The notes: generated by a model not told the origin, from the letters alone. Numbered from the stretch's first letter, positions 7,056-14,372 are shown. The stretch is DNA of 26,892 nt from SBAX01 sp964646605 (GCA_964646605.1 CAZYEX010000057.1:1-26892); one strand, 5' to 3'. Translations and numbers: made by a program.

Positions 7056-7262
7056 CTAGTCGCTCAGCTCGCTCGACAACCAGTCGCCGAAGTTGATGTC
7101 ATCTTGCGGACTGGAGTTGATGAGCTGATTGGCAGCCACCTCCACCCCCGCCATAACCGCCTGCTTGACTTCCGTAGACGAACAGCTCCCCGCCAGAAGT
7201 GTCCCCGAGGTCGCCACAAACAACCCACGCCCTCCCTGCTTGATCCATCGAATCTGCGACAT
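7056..7262 (-). CDS. Tiny exported or lipoprotein-like protein
   Basis: The 68-residue product has a basic start (MSQIRWIKQGGRG), a short hydrophobic stretch (LFVATSGTLLAGSC) and a Cys at about residue 27 in a lipobox-like LLAGSC context. An acidic, Asn/Ser-rich tail ends in DDINFGDWLSSELSD. This resembles the short secreted proteins common in planctomycetes (recognised by style only), and no function is known to me. The start is well supported: AAGGAGG precedes ATG 7262 by 6 bases. A longer frame beginning at 7340 has no ribosome-binding site. The gene is alone on its strand, between two plus-strand units. Confidence 0.65.
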   Translation of the reverse strand: MSQIRWIKQGGRGLFVATSGTLLAGSCSSTEVKQAVMAGVEVAANQLINSSPQDDINFGDWLSSELSD

Positions 7263-7685
7263 CGCAATCCTCCTTGCTTCGGTCCACACGAAACCAAGGC
7301 CCACCATGATCGGCCTAGCTCCGTCGTTTTCGACCAGCAAGCCTTGTTTTCTTTACTAGACTATCCATTTTATCAGCCTTAACGTCATCATGGGTAGTCT
7401 ATCAGCACTGGCGGTACCCATGCCCATCGCCTTGACGGGCACGGCTCCCGCCCGTAACCTTCCCGCTCAACCAATGGGTTAGCCTGGTTGAAACCGGTCG
7501 TTGCCCTGGGGGTGCGCCCGCGAGTCCGCTTGATGCGTTCGCGGGTAATGGGCGTTCCTCTTCGCGGCGGGACGCACAGACCTCGGCAGCGACGCCTCGG
7601 CCGCGACCCTTCTCGGCTTCTACGTCCCCCGTTTCGGGGACGCGGGTCGGTTTGGTCTTGGTTCGGGAGCGAAACGTGCGACAAC
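7263..7685. other. Intergenic region between the small exported gene and tRNA-Gln
   Basis: I see no gene here. The stretch around 7340-7405 is unusually A/T-rich for this genome and carries an imperfect inverted repeat, TAGACTATCC (7357-7366) and GGGTAGTCTA (7392-7401). A smaller hairpin, ACGGGC/GCCCGT, lies at 7435-7455. It may contain divergent promoters for the minus-strand gene and the tRNA, but I could not assign boxes. Confidence 0.5.
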
Positions 7686-7756
7686 TGCCCGGTGGTGTAA
7701 CGGTAACACACCAGGTTTTGGTCCTGGTATTCCAGGTTCGAATCCTGGCCGGGTAA
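7686..7756 (+). tRNA. tRNA-Gln (anticodon TTG)
   Basis: The cloverleaf can be read directly. The acceptor stem is TGCCCGG (7686-7692) against CCGGGTA (7749-7755) with one G-T pair, with A7756 as discriminator. The D arm contains AACGGTAA, and the anticodon arm is CCAGG-TTTTGGT-CCTGG, giving anticodon TTG. The T arm is CCAGG-TTCGAAT-CCTGG. No CCA is encoded. The start T1-A72 is typical of glutamine tRNAs. Confidence 0.95.
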
Positions 7757-7768
7757 TGACGGATAAGC

Positions 7769-7856
7769 GAATGAGGAATTCGGAATGCGGAAAGCGAGAA
7801 CCGGGATCGAGCCCCTCCTTGTATTCCGCATTCACAACTCCGCATTCCGCATTCTC
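7769..7856. repeat. Composite heptamer element I (inverted arrays)
   Basis: The left array has four 7-base units of GAATKCG type (7769-7796). The right array has five units of the complementary CATTCCG type (7822-7856). Because they are inverted, 7776-7790 can pair with 7840-7854 at 14 of 15 positions. The element fills the space between tRNA-Gln and glmU and ends 11 bases before the glmU start. Confidence 0.8.
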
Positions 7857-7867
7857 CGGGTGCAGCG

Positions 7868-8842
7868 TTGAGTGAAGTTGCGGCGATCGTTCTTGCGGCG
7901 GGAAAGAGTACGCGGATGAAAAGCGACTGCCCCAAGGTGCTGCACGAAATCTGCGGGCGACCCATGCTCTCCTACGTCTTGAACGCCTGTCGACTCGTCG
8001 GCGTCGATCGCCTGGTGGTCGTCGTCGGGCACGGCAAGGAGCGCGTCGCCGAACGCTTCTCCGAGGAGCACGATATCGTGTGGGTCGAGCAGGCCGAGCA
8101 GCGCGGAACGGGACACGCCGTGCTTTGTTGCAAAGACGCCCTTCGCGGGTTCGACGGCTCGGTGCTGGTCATCGCCGGCGACATGCCCTTGGTCCGCCGC
8201 GACGCCCTCGCCGCCTTGGTCGAAGCGCGGGAGGAATCCGACGAGGCCCTGACCCTCGCCACCACCCACCTCGACGACGCCACCGGCTACGGTCGGATCG
8301 TCCGCGACGCCGACGGACGGCTCGAACGAATCGTCGAAGACCGCGACTGCACTCCGGCCCAACGCGACATCCACGAAGTCAACGTCAGCTACTACTGCTT
8401 CGACGCCAAGCGGATGTTCGAGGCCTTGGACAAGGTCAAACCTGATCCGGTGAAAGGCGAGTGCTATCTAACCGAGACCGTGCGCGTCCTGAAAGCCGAC
8501 GGGCACGGAGTCTCCGCCCCGCTCCAGGTGCCCCCCGAGGATGCCCTGGGCATCAACTCGCGGATCGACCTGGCCATGGTCGGACGCGCCATGCAGGATC
8601 GCCTGCAGCGCTCCCTGGCCGACGACGGCGTCACCATCGTCGATCCCGACAACACCTGGATCGAAGCCGACGTAACCGTGGGCAGTGACACGACCATCTA
8701 CCCCTTCTCCTTCATCGGCGCCGGCGCCACCATCGGCGAAGGCGGCAGAATCGGTCCCTTTGCGTGCGTTCGACCGGGCGAAGTCCTCGGCGACGGCGCC
8801 GTGGTAGGACCTTGTGTGACAGCGGGAGCCGACCAAACATGA
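7868..8842 (+). CDS. glmU: GlmU-type UDP-GlcNAc pyrophosphorylase lacking most of the acetyltransferase domain
   Basis: The N-terminal domain (about residues 1-230) is a sugar-nucleotide uridylyltransferase: LAAGKSTRMKSDCPKVLH (Ser where GKGTRM is usual), EQRGTGHAV, VIAGDMPLV, TGYGRIV, EVNVSYYCFD and a GECYLTE motif. It would make UDP-GlcNAc for peptidoglycan and lipopolysaccharide. The C-terminal part has only a few left-handed beta-helix turns (IEADVTVGSDTTIY, GAGATIGEGGRIGPF, VRPGEVLGDGAVVGP) and stops at residue 324. Bifunctional GlmU has about 450 residues, so the usual acetyl-CoA and catalytic His region is absent and glucosamine-1-phosphate acetylation must come from elsewhere. The start is TTG 7868, chosen because the family begins with a few residues before AAIVLAAG. 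There is no strong ribosome-binding site. The stop overlaps the prs start (ATGA). Confidence 0.85.
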   Translation: MSEVAAIVLAAGKSTRMKSDCPKVLHEICGRPMLSYVLNACRLVGVDRLVVVVGHGKERVAERFSEEHDIVWVEQAEQRGTGHAVLCCKDALRGFDGSVLVIAGDMPLVRRDALAALVEAREESDEALTLATTHLDDATGYGRIVRDADGRLERIVEDRDCTPAQRDIHEVNVSYYCFDAKRMFEALDKVKPDPVKGECYLTETVRVLKADGHGVSAPLQVPPEDALGINSRIDLAMVGRAMQDRLQRSLADDGVTIVDPDNTWIEADVTVGSDTTIYPFSFIGAGATIGEGGRIGPFACVRPGEVLGDGAVVGPCVTAGADQT

Positions 8843-9816
8843 GCTGGGCCAGCCAACAATCCAACGATCGCGACACCACCGGCGTGGTCATCTTCGGCGG
8901 TACCGCCAGCAGCGACCTCACCGACAAAATCTGCAACTACCTCGAGATCCGCCGCGGCCGAGCCACCGTCGGCCGCTTCCCGGACGGTGAAACGCTCATC
9001 AAGGTCGAAGAGGACGTCCGCGGAAAGGACGTCTTCATCGTCCAATCTACCTGCCCGCCGGTCAACGACAACGTCATGGAGCTGTGCATCTTTATTGATT
9101 GCCTGCGCCGCGCCAGCTCCAAACGCATCACCGCGGTCATCCCCTACTTCGGGTATGCCCGACAAGATCGAAAATCCGAAGGCCGCACGCCCATCACCGC
9201 CAAGCTCGTCGCCAACATGCTCACCAAGGCCGGGCTCAACCGCGTCCTCACCATGAACCTCCACGCCGATCAGATCCAGGGCTTCTTCGACATCCCCCTG
9301 GATCACTTGACCGCCGCCCCCGTCCTCGCCCAGCACTTCATCGATCGACACCTCAAGGATCCCGTGCTGGTCTCGCCGGACGTGGGCAATATCAAGTTCG
9401 GCGCCGAGTTCGCCTCGCGCATCGGCGGCGAACTCGCCGTCATTCACAAACGACGCCTCACCCCGGACTCGATCGCCGCCGTCACCATCGTCGGTTCGGT
9501 CAGAGGCAAGACCGTCATGATGTTCGACGACATGATCACCACCGCGGGAACGGTCTCCGAAGCCGCCAAGCTCGTCCGACAGCACGGGGCCACCGCGATC
9601 TACGTGGCCGCGACGCACGCCGTCTTCGCCGGACCGGCCATCGAACGCCTCGCCGCCGCCGAGTTCAACGAGATCGTCGTCACCGACACCATCCCCATCC
9701 CCCAGGAGGCGATCGACAAGCTGCCCAACCTGACCGTGTTGTCAACCGCCGGCTTGGTCGGCGAGGCCATCCGCCGCATTCACGAACATCGCTCCGTAAG
9801 CGCGCTGTTCTGTTAA
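8839..9816 (+). CDS. prs: Ribose-phosphate pyrophosphokinase (PRPP synthetase)
   Basis: The enzyme makes PRPP from ribose 5-phosphate and ATP for nucleotide, His and Trp synthesis. Its 325 residues match the family length. Landmarks are GRFPDGET, the ATP loop PYFGYARQDRKSEGRTPI, the metal-binding MNLHADQIQGFF, LVSPDVGNIKFG (usually DxGGxKR or a similar motif), the flexible loop IHKRR and the PRPP-binding site FDDMITTAGTV. ATG 8839 overlaps the glmU stop as ATGA, which supports coupling, and GGGA lies upstream. The GlmU product needs UTP and Prs feeds pyrimidine synthesis, so the pairing is metabolically sensible. The window order glmU-prs-rplY-pth is familiar from many bacteria. Confidence 0.95.
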   Translation: MSWASQQSNDRDTTGVVIFGGTASSDLTDKICNYLEIRRGRATVGRFPDGETLIKVEEDVRGKDVFIVQSTCPPVNDNVMELCIFIDCLRRASSKRITAVIPYFGYARQDRKSEGRTPITAKLVANMLTKAGLNRVLTMNLHADQIQGFFDIPLDHLTAAPVLAQHFIDRHLKDPVLVSPDVGNIKFGAEFASRIGGELAVIHKRRLTPDSIAAVTIVGSVRGKTVMMFDDMITTAGTVSEAAKLVRQHGATAIYVAATHAVFAGPAIERLAAAEFNEIVVTDTIPIPQEAIDKLPNLTVLSTAGLVGEAIRRIHEHRSVSALFC

Positions 9817-9840
9817 AGGGACTTCAGGGAGGTAGCGAAA

Positions 9841-10503
9841 ATGCAGATTATCACGATCAAGGGTGAACCGAGAACGGCCGCGGGCACCAGAGTCGCACGG
9901 AAAATGCGCTCCGAAGGGCGTCTGCCCGCCGTCATCTACGGCCACGGCGAACCGCCCGAGTCCATCGCCATCCATGAGCACGAGGTCGAGGTCGCCCTCG
10001 CCCACGGCGCCCGAATGCTCCAGGTGGACCTGCATGGCAAGGTCCTGCCCTACCTCATCAAGGAGGTGCAATACGACCACCTGGCCACGACCCCGATCCA
10101 CCTCGACCTAGCCCGCGTCGACCTCACCGAACGCGTCCGCGTCAAGGTCGGAATCAAACTTCGAGGAACGCCCAAGGGCATCCACGATGGCGGCGTGCTC
10201 GATCAGCCCATGGCCCAGATCGAGGTCGAGTGCCTGGTCACCGAGATTCCCGACACCTTGCACCCCGTGGTCACCCACCTCGCCCTGAACGAGTCGCTCT
10301 ACGTGAAGGACCTGGTCATGCCCTCGGGCGTCGTGGCCCTCGCCAATCCCGAAGACCGCGTGGCCACCGTTCGACTCCTGGCTGAGGAAGTCGTAGCCCC
10401 GACGGTCGCCCCGGTCGGCGAGGTCGTCGCCGCCGAACCCGAACGCATCGGACGCGTCAAGAAGGAGGAACCAACCGAGGAGGGAGCGGCGGAGAAGAAA
10501 TGA
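9841..10503 (+). CDS. rplY: 50S ribosomal protein L25 / general stress protein Ctc
   Basis: This 5S-rRNA-binding large-subunit protein is the long (Ctc/TL5) form of 220 residues. The N-terminal L25 domain (about residues 1-92: GEPRTAAGTRVARKMR, GRLPAVIYGHGE, LPYLIKEVQYD, IHLDLARVDL) is followed by the TL5 beta domain (about 95-185). A charged tail of low complexity (KKEEPTEEGAAEKK) ends it. Start ATG 9841 is preceded by AGGGAGG at 8 bases. It lies 24 bases after prs and is probably co-transcribed with it. The stop codon TGA (10501-10503) forms the first bases of a heptamer repeat. Confidence 0.95.
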   Translation: MQIITIKGEPRTAAGTRVARKMRSEGRLPAVIYGHGEPPESIAIHEHEVEVALAHGARMLQVDLHGKVLPYLIKEVQYDHLATTPIHLDLARVDLTERVRVKVGIKLRGTPKGIHDGGVLDQPMAQIEVECLVTEIPDTLHPVVTHLALNESLYVKDLVMPSGVVALANPEDRVATVRLLAEEVVAPTVAPVGEVVAAEPERIGRVKKEEPTEEGAAEKK

Positions 10504-10593
10504 CCAATTACAAATGACCAATGACCGCGTCCAATTTCGAACGCGTTCGGTAATTGGTAATTGGTAATTCGCGATTGGTAAATCGGTAATTCG
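10501..10593. repeat. Composite heptamer element II (inverted arrays)
   Basis: The left array TGACCAA, TTACAAA, TGACCAA begins exactly on the rplY stop codon (10501-10521). The right array GGTAATT x3, CGCGATT, GGTAAAT and a shifted last unit runs from 10549 to about 10593. ACCAATTAC (10503-10511) pairs perfectly with GTAATTGGT (10550-10558). The element fills the whole rplY-pth gap and ends 2 bases before the pth start codon. Confidence 0.8.
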
Positions 10594-10595
10594 TC

Positions 10596-11162
10596 GTGAA
10601 GTTAATCGTGGGTCTTGGCAACGCCGGACCGGACTATGCCGGAACGCGGCACAACATCGGGTTCGAGGTCGCCGATGTGTTGGCCTCGCGCTGGCGGGTC
10701 AAGCTAAAAACGGAGAAGTTTCACGCCTGGTTCGCCCAGGCCGACGTGGGCGGTGAGCGCGTCGTACTGCTCAAACCCATGACCTTCATGAACCGCAGCG
10801 GACAGGCCGTGCTCGCCGCCGGGCGGTTCTATAAGATCGAACTGAGCGACCTGCTCGTCATCTGCGACGACCTGGCCCTCCCCGTCGGGCGGCTGCGGAT
10901 GCGGGCCGGCGGCTCTGCCGGCAGTCACAACGGACTGCAGGACCTGATCGACCGCCTCGCAAGCGAGGAGTGGTGCCGTTTGCGGATCGGGATCGGCGAG
11001 CGGGTCGGAAACGGCGCGGACTATGTGCTCAGCCGCTTTGCACCGGATGAAGTGCAACTTGTCGAGCGGGCCGCGATCCGCGCCGCCGACGCCGTGGAAT
11101 GTTGGATCGCCGGGGGTCCCCAACTCGCCATGACGAGGTATAATGGCGACCCGCCGGCGTGA
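10596..11162 (+). CDS. pth: Peptidyl-tRNA hydrolase
   Basis: Pth releases tRNA from prematurely dropped peptidyl-tRNAs and is cytoplasmic. The 188-residue product shows all family motifs: MKLIVGLGNAGPDYAGTRHN with the catalytic His, KPMTFMNRSGQAV with the conserved Asn, LLVICDDLALPVGRLRMR with the catalytic Asp, and GSAGSHNGLQDLI with the conserved His-Asn. The sequence reads GLGNAG where GLGNPG is usual. Start GTG 10596 is fixed by the MKLIVGLGN consensus. The region just upstream is a heptamer repeat and no ribosome-binding site is visible, so translation may depend on rplY or on the repeat structure. Confidence 0.95.
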   Translation: MKLIVGLGNAGPDYAGTRHNIGFEVADVLASRWRVKLKTEKFHAWFAQADVGGERVVLLKPMTFMNRSGQAVLAAGRFYKIELSDLLVICDDLALPVGRLRMRAGGSAGSHNGLQDLIDRLASEEWCRLRIGIGERVGNGADYVLSRFAPDEVQLVERAAIRAADAVECWIAGGPQLAMTRYNGDPPA

Positions 11163-11235
11163 TGCGATCATCGCCCGCAACGAAATCGCGAAAGCGAGTC
11201 GCGGGTGAAGGCTGAAAAGTAGGAGACGATGAACG

Positions 11236-11718
11236 TTGAACCAATACGAAGCCATGTTTCTCTTTGATCCCACGTTCGGCAGCTCGCTGGAGAACTGCGA
11301 GGCCGAAATCCGCCGCATCCTCGGACGCGCGGAAGCCGAGATCGTCTTTTGCAAACGCTGGGACGAACGCCGCCTCGCCTACAAAATCAAAGGCCGAAAA
11401 CGAGGGCTCTACGTGCTCGTCTACTTCAAGTCCCACCCCTCCAAAATTACCGCGATGGAACGCGACGCCCAACTCTCCGAGCACGTCCTCCGCCTGCTCG
11501 TCCTCCGCGCCGACGAGACCACGCCCGAGATGATGGAGCAGGCGACCGTCGCCCGAGTCGAAGCAGCGGAAGCCCAGCACGGCGAGCACGGCGACCGGCC
11601 CCACCACCGCACCCCGGATTTCGAAGAGTTCGGCGACGGCGGACGCCCGCGCCACCGGAGAAGCGGCAGAAAACCGGAAACCGCGGCCGCCGCAACGGAT
11701 ACGAAAGGCCCTGAATAA
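11236..11718 (+). CDS. rpsF: 30S ribosomal protein S6
   Basis: S6 belongs to the small-subunit platform and binds S18 and 16S rRNA. Residues about 1-95 are the S6 domain (NQYEAMFLFDPTF, CKRWDERRLAYKIKGRKRGLYVLVYF, DAQLSEHVLRLLVLR). Residues about 110-160 form a charged, low-complexity tail rich in His, Arg, Gly and Ala, making the protein about 25-30 residues longer than typical S6. The start is TTG 11236, with AGGAGA (11221-11226) 9 bases upstream. The ATG at 11229 is in another frame. Its usual partner rpsR is not in this cluster. Confidence 0.93.
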   Translation: MNQYEAMFLFDPTFGSSLENCEAEIRRILGRAEAEIVFCKRWDERRLAYKIKGRKRGLYVLVYFKSHPSKITAMERDAQLSEHVLRLLVLRADETTPEMMEQATVARVEAAEAQHGEHGDRPHHRTPDFEEFGDGGRPRHRRSGRKPETAAAATDTKGPE

Positions 11719-11757
11719 AGGAACCCGGCGACTCCGCCGTTGGCAGGGAATCGACTC

Positions 11758-12189
11758 GTGGCCAGTTTCAATCGAATCATCCTAGTGGGAAACCTCACCC
11801 GCGACCCGCAGCTCAGCTACACGCCGAGCAACACCGCGGTCTGCAAGTTCGGCATTGCCACGAATTCTCGTTGGAAAGACAAGGAGGGAAACCAGCGAGA
11901 GGAAGTGTGCTTCGTAGACTGCACCCTGTTCGGAAAGGGTGGCGAGGTTTTCAACCAGTACATGAAGAAAGGGCAGATGGCACTGATCGAAGGCCGCTTG
12001 GACTTCCAACAATGGACCACGCCCGAGGGAGACAAGCGAAGCAAACATGCGGTCTTCGTGGAAAACTTTACCTTCCTGGGCGGAGGGAAGGGAGAAACCG
12101 GCGGGCGTACCGCCGAGGTCGGCGCCGCAGTCGGCGGCGGCAACGCCTCGTTGGATCCGCCCGCCCAGCGTGATGAGATTCCGTTTTAG
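11758..12189 (+). CDS. ssb: Single-stranded DNA-binding protein
   Basis: SSB coats single-stranded DNA during replication and repair. The 143-residue protein contains one OB fold (NRIILVGNLTRDPQLSYT, AVCKFGIATNSRW, FVDCTLFGKGGEVFNQYMKKGQM, IEGRLDFQQWTTPEGDKRS). A short Gly-rich linker leads to the acidic tip DEIPF that recruits partner proteins. I chose GTG 11758 because AGGGA sits 8 bases upstream and the protein then begins MASFNRIILVGN. An upstream in-frame TTG (11740) would add six residues. The gene lies 39 bases after rpsF and 12 bases before rplI. Confidence 0.93.
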   Translation: MASFNRIILVGNLTRDPQLSYTPSNTAVCKFGIATNSRWKDKEGNQREEVCFVDCTLFGKGGEVFNQYMKKGQMALIEGRLDFQQWTTPEGDKRSKHAVFVENFTFLGGGKGETGGRTAEVGAAVGGGNASLDPPAQRDEIPF

Positions 12190-12201
12190 GCAAAGGACCC
12201 T

Positions 12202-12735
12202 ATGAAACTCCTCTTGACCAAGAACGTGCCCAACCTGGGCATTGTCGGCGACGAAGTCACCGTTTCCATGGGCTACGCTCGCAACTACCTGATCCCCCAG
12301 CGTCTGGCCACCGAACCGTCGATCGCCAACGTCCGCCGCCTGGCCGGGGCCCGAAAGCAGGCCGAGCTCGAACTCGCCCGCGAACGCGAACGCATGGCCC
12401 AAGTCATCAAACGACTCGAGGGCGTCGAGGTCACCGTCCGCGCCCGGGCCAACGAAGACGGCGTCCTCTACGGATCGGTCGGGCGAAAAGAAATCGCCGC
12501 CGCACTCTTCGAGGAAGGGCACGTCGTCCTTCACGAACACATCGCCCTCCACACCCCCATCCGCCGCTTGGACACCGTGCCCGTGGAGATTCGTTTCGCC
12601 GACGACCTCAAGGCCGACATCAAGGTCTGGGTCGTCCGCGAGAAGACCGACGAAGACGGCCAGGAAGGCGAGGCGGAGCCATCCGCTCAAACCGGCACGG
12701 AGGCTGGTGAAAGTGACAACCCTAACGACCAATAG
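12202..12735 (+). CDS. rplI: 50S ribosomal protein L9
   Basis: L9 has two RNA-binding domains joined by a long helix. Here the N-terminal domain (MKLLLTKNVPNLGIVGDEVTV, GYARNYLIPQRLA), the connecting helix (about residues 45-75) and the C-terminal domain (DGVLYGSVGRKEIAAAL, PIRRLDTVPVEIRF) are all present. A tail of about 25 acidic residues brings it to 177 residues (the usual length is about 150). ATG 12202 follows ssb by 12 bases, with only AAAGGA as a weak ribosome-binding site. The 3' end overlaps dnaB by about 23 bases. Confidence 0.94.
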   Translation: MKLLLTKNVPNLGIVGDEVTVSMGYARNYLIPQRLATEPSIANVRRLAGARKQAELELARERERMAQVIKRLEGVEVTVRARANEDGVLYGSVGRKEIAAALFEEGHVVLHEHIALHTPIRRLDTVPVEIRFADDLKADIKVWVVREKTDEDGQEGEAEPSAQTGTEAGESDNPNDQ

Positions 12736-14140
12736 ACCGGCGGCTGCGCAGACCACTTCCCTAGGACGGCTGCCGCCCCAAAATCTCGACGCGGAGATGG
12801 CCCTGCTCGGCTCCATGATGATGAGCCGCGACGCCATCGCCGAGGTCATCCCCATTATTCCCCGCTCCGAAAGCCGCTGGTTCTACCTCCCCGTCCATCA
12901 GCGCCTCTTCGAAATCCTCCTCGACCTCTACGACGACCCCGCCAAGGCCATCGACCTCATCGTCGTCACCGACGAACTCCGCCGCCGCAGCCTCCTCGAG
13001 TTTACCGGCGGCCAGGACTACATGATCCAACTCGCCGAAAGCTTCGCCGAGTGGGCCAACGCCGAGCACTATGCCAAGATCGTCCGCGACAAGGGCATGC
13101 TCCGCGACCTCATACGCTGCACCCACGAGATCGCCGAACAGGCCTACAACGCCTTCGACGAGGCCCGCGTCATCCTCGACGTCGCCGAACAGAAAATCTT
13201 CGCCGTCACCGAACGCCGCGTCAGCGGGCAGGCCATCGAAATCCGCGAGGAAATCCGCCGTTTGGCCGCCCTTCTCGAATCCCGCGACGAAGGAATCGTC
13301 ACCGGCCTGCCCACCGGATTCACCCAGCTCAACGAATACACCGGCGGGTTCCAACCCGGCGACCTCATCGTCATCGCCGGCCGACCCTCCATGGGCAAGA
13401 CCGCCCTCGGACTTTCCATGGCCCAACACCTCGCCCTCGAACATCGCCTCCCCACCGCCTTTTTCTCCATGGAAATGAGCTGCGCCCAGGTCGCCCAGCG
13501 GCTCATCTGTTCCTACGGCAGCGGCATCGACGCCCAGAAGCTTCGCAAGCGAATGCTCTCCGACGAGGAGATCAATTATCTTCTCATGCACGTTTGCCCC
13601 GACTACGAGACCGCCCCGCTCTTCATCGACGACACGCCGGGCATGTCCGCCATGGAGCTGCGTTCCAAGGCCAGGCGGCTCAAACAGCGCCACGACATCC
13701 GCGCCGTTTTCGTGGATTACCTGCAACTCATGCACACCCCCCAGAGCGAAAATCGCCAAAGCGAGATCGCCGCCATCAGCCGCGGTCTCAAGAGCCTCGG
13801 GCGCGAGCTCAACATCCCCGTCATCGCCATGGCCCAGCTCAACCGCATGCCCGAGGGCCGCGCCGACAAACGGCCCCTGATGAGCGACCTCCGCGAATCC
13901 GGGGCCATCGAACAGGACGCCGACGTCGTCCTCCTCATCCACCGCGAGGAGTATTACAAACCCGAGGACGAAACCGTAAAAGGCCTCGCCGAACTCATCA
14001 TCGCCAAACAGCGCAACGGCCCCACAGGTGTCATGAACTTGTCATTCAACAAGAGGCTCACCCGCTTCGCCAACTTCTCCAACGAACCCGAACCCTACCG
14101 CGCCGCCGCCCCCCACACCCGCGACGTCGTACCCTTCTAG
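12713..14140 (+). CDS. dnaB: Replicative DNA helicase DnaB
   Basis: DnaB is the hexameric 5'-3' helicase of the replisome. The 475-residue product has the N-terminal primase-interaction domain (PQNLDAEMALLGSMM onwards) and the RecA-like motor. Its motifs are Walker A GRPSMGKT (about residues 223-230), FFSMEMS, Walker B VDYLQLM, the arginine-finger region SRGLKSLGRELNIPV, and the C-terminal DLRESGAIEQDADVVLLIHR and IIAKQRNGPTG. No intein interrupts Walker A or the other usual sites. GTG 12713 is preferred because GGAGG (12699-12703) is 9 bases upstream; GTG 12707 is too close. The gene overlaps the rplI end. It closes the housekeeping block, and a structured repeat follows. Confidence 0.95.
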   Translation: MTTLTTNRPAAAQTTSLGRLPPQNLDAEMALLGSMMMSRDAIAEVIPIIPRSESRWFYLPVHQRLFEILLDLYDDPAKAIDLIVVTDELRRRSLLEFTGGQDYMIQLAESFAEWANAEHYAKIVRDKGMLRDLIRCTHEIAEQAYNAFDEARVILDVAEQKIFAVTERRVSGQAIEIREEIRRLAALLESRDEGIVTGLPTGFTQLNEYTGGFQPGDLIVIAGRPSMGKTALGLSMAQHLALEHRLPTAFFSMEMSCAQVAQRLICSYGSGIDAQKLRKRMLSDEEINYLLMHVCPDYETAPLFIDDTPGMSAMELRSKARRLKQRHDIRAVFVDYLQLMHTPQSENRQSEIAAISRGLKSLGRELNIPVIAMAQLNRMPEGRADKRPLMSDLRESGAIEQDADVVLLIHREEYYKPEDETVKGLAELIIAKQRNGPTGVMNLSFNKRLTRFANFSNEPEPYRAAAPHTRDVVPF

Positions 14141-14157
14141 AGCACCCGCCAGTCGGA

Positions 14158-14221
14158 TGTAGCGTCACCCCTTGTGGGTGACGCAGAAGAGTTTGCGCCA
14201 GGGACAAGCCTGGACGCTACA
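14158..14221. repeat. Structured element with 9-bp terminal inverted repeats, after dnaB
   Basis: TGTAGCGTC (14158-14166) and GACGCTACA (14213-14221) are perfect inverted ends. Inside, GCGTCACCC (14162-14170) also pairs perfectly with GGGTGACGC (14176-14184), so the left arm can join either of two partners. A third small hairpin, CCAGG/CCTGG, lies near the right end. There is no T run. It may be a REP-like mobile element or a 3' processing structure for the dnaB transcript. Confidence 0.7.
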
Positions 14222-14343
14222 CATGCGCGTTCCGTGCTTCAGACCGTGCGTGAACGCCCGCTCCCCTCGACGCCAGAGCCCGGGTGAGCGGTGATGCACG
14301 GGCACTTGATCCCCCGCCCGCCCCGCGGAAACAAAAATTCCAT

Positions 14344-14372
14344 TTGACAACCGACAGACATTACGGTATATT
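14344..14372 (+). promoter_or_regulatory. Sigma-70-type promoter of the GbsR/MarR-type regulator
   Basis: A perfect -35 TTGACA (14344-14349), a 17-base spacer and -10 TATATT (14367-14372) predict a start near 14379, which leaves a leader of about 23 bases. The surrounding DNA is A/T-rich compared with the genome. It is the best promoter match in the window. Confidence 0.85.

Noticed and set aside
7488..7700. 70-residue frame upstream of tRNA-Gln
   Set aside because: It runs into the tRNA gene and has no ribosome-binding site or family similarity.
11229..11236. ATG 11229 as the rpsF start
   Set aside because: It is in a different frame from the S6 sequence; TTG 11236 gives MNQYEAMF, the family start.
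13370..13420. Intein in dnaB
   Set aside because: The Walker A region and later motifs are continuous and the protein has normal length.
12761..13942. 393-residue open frame on the minus strand
   Set aside because: Antisense to dnaB. The GLGDGxxxVD-like composition mirrors dnaB codons.
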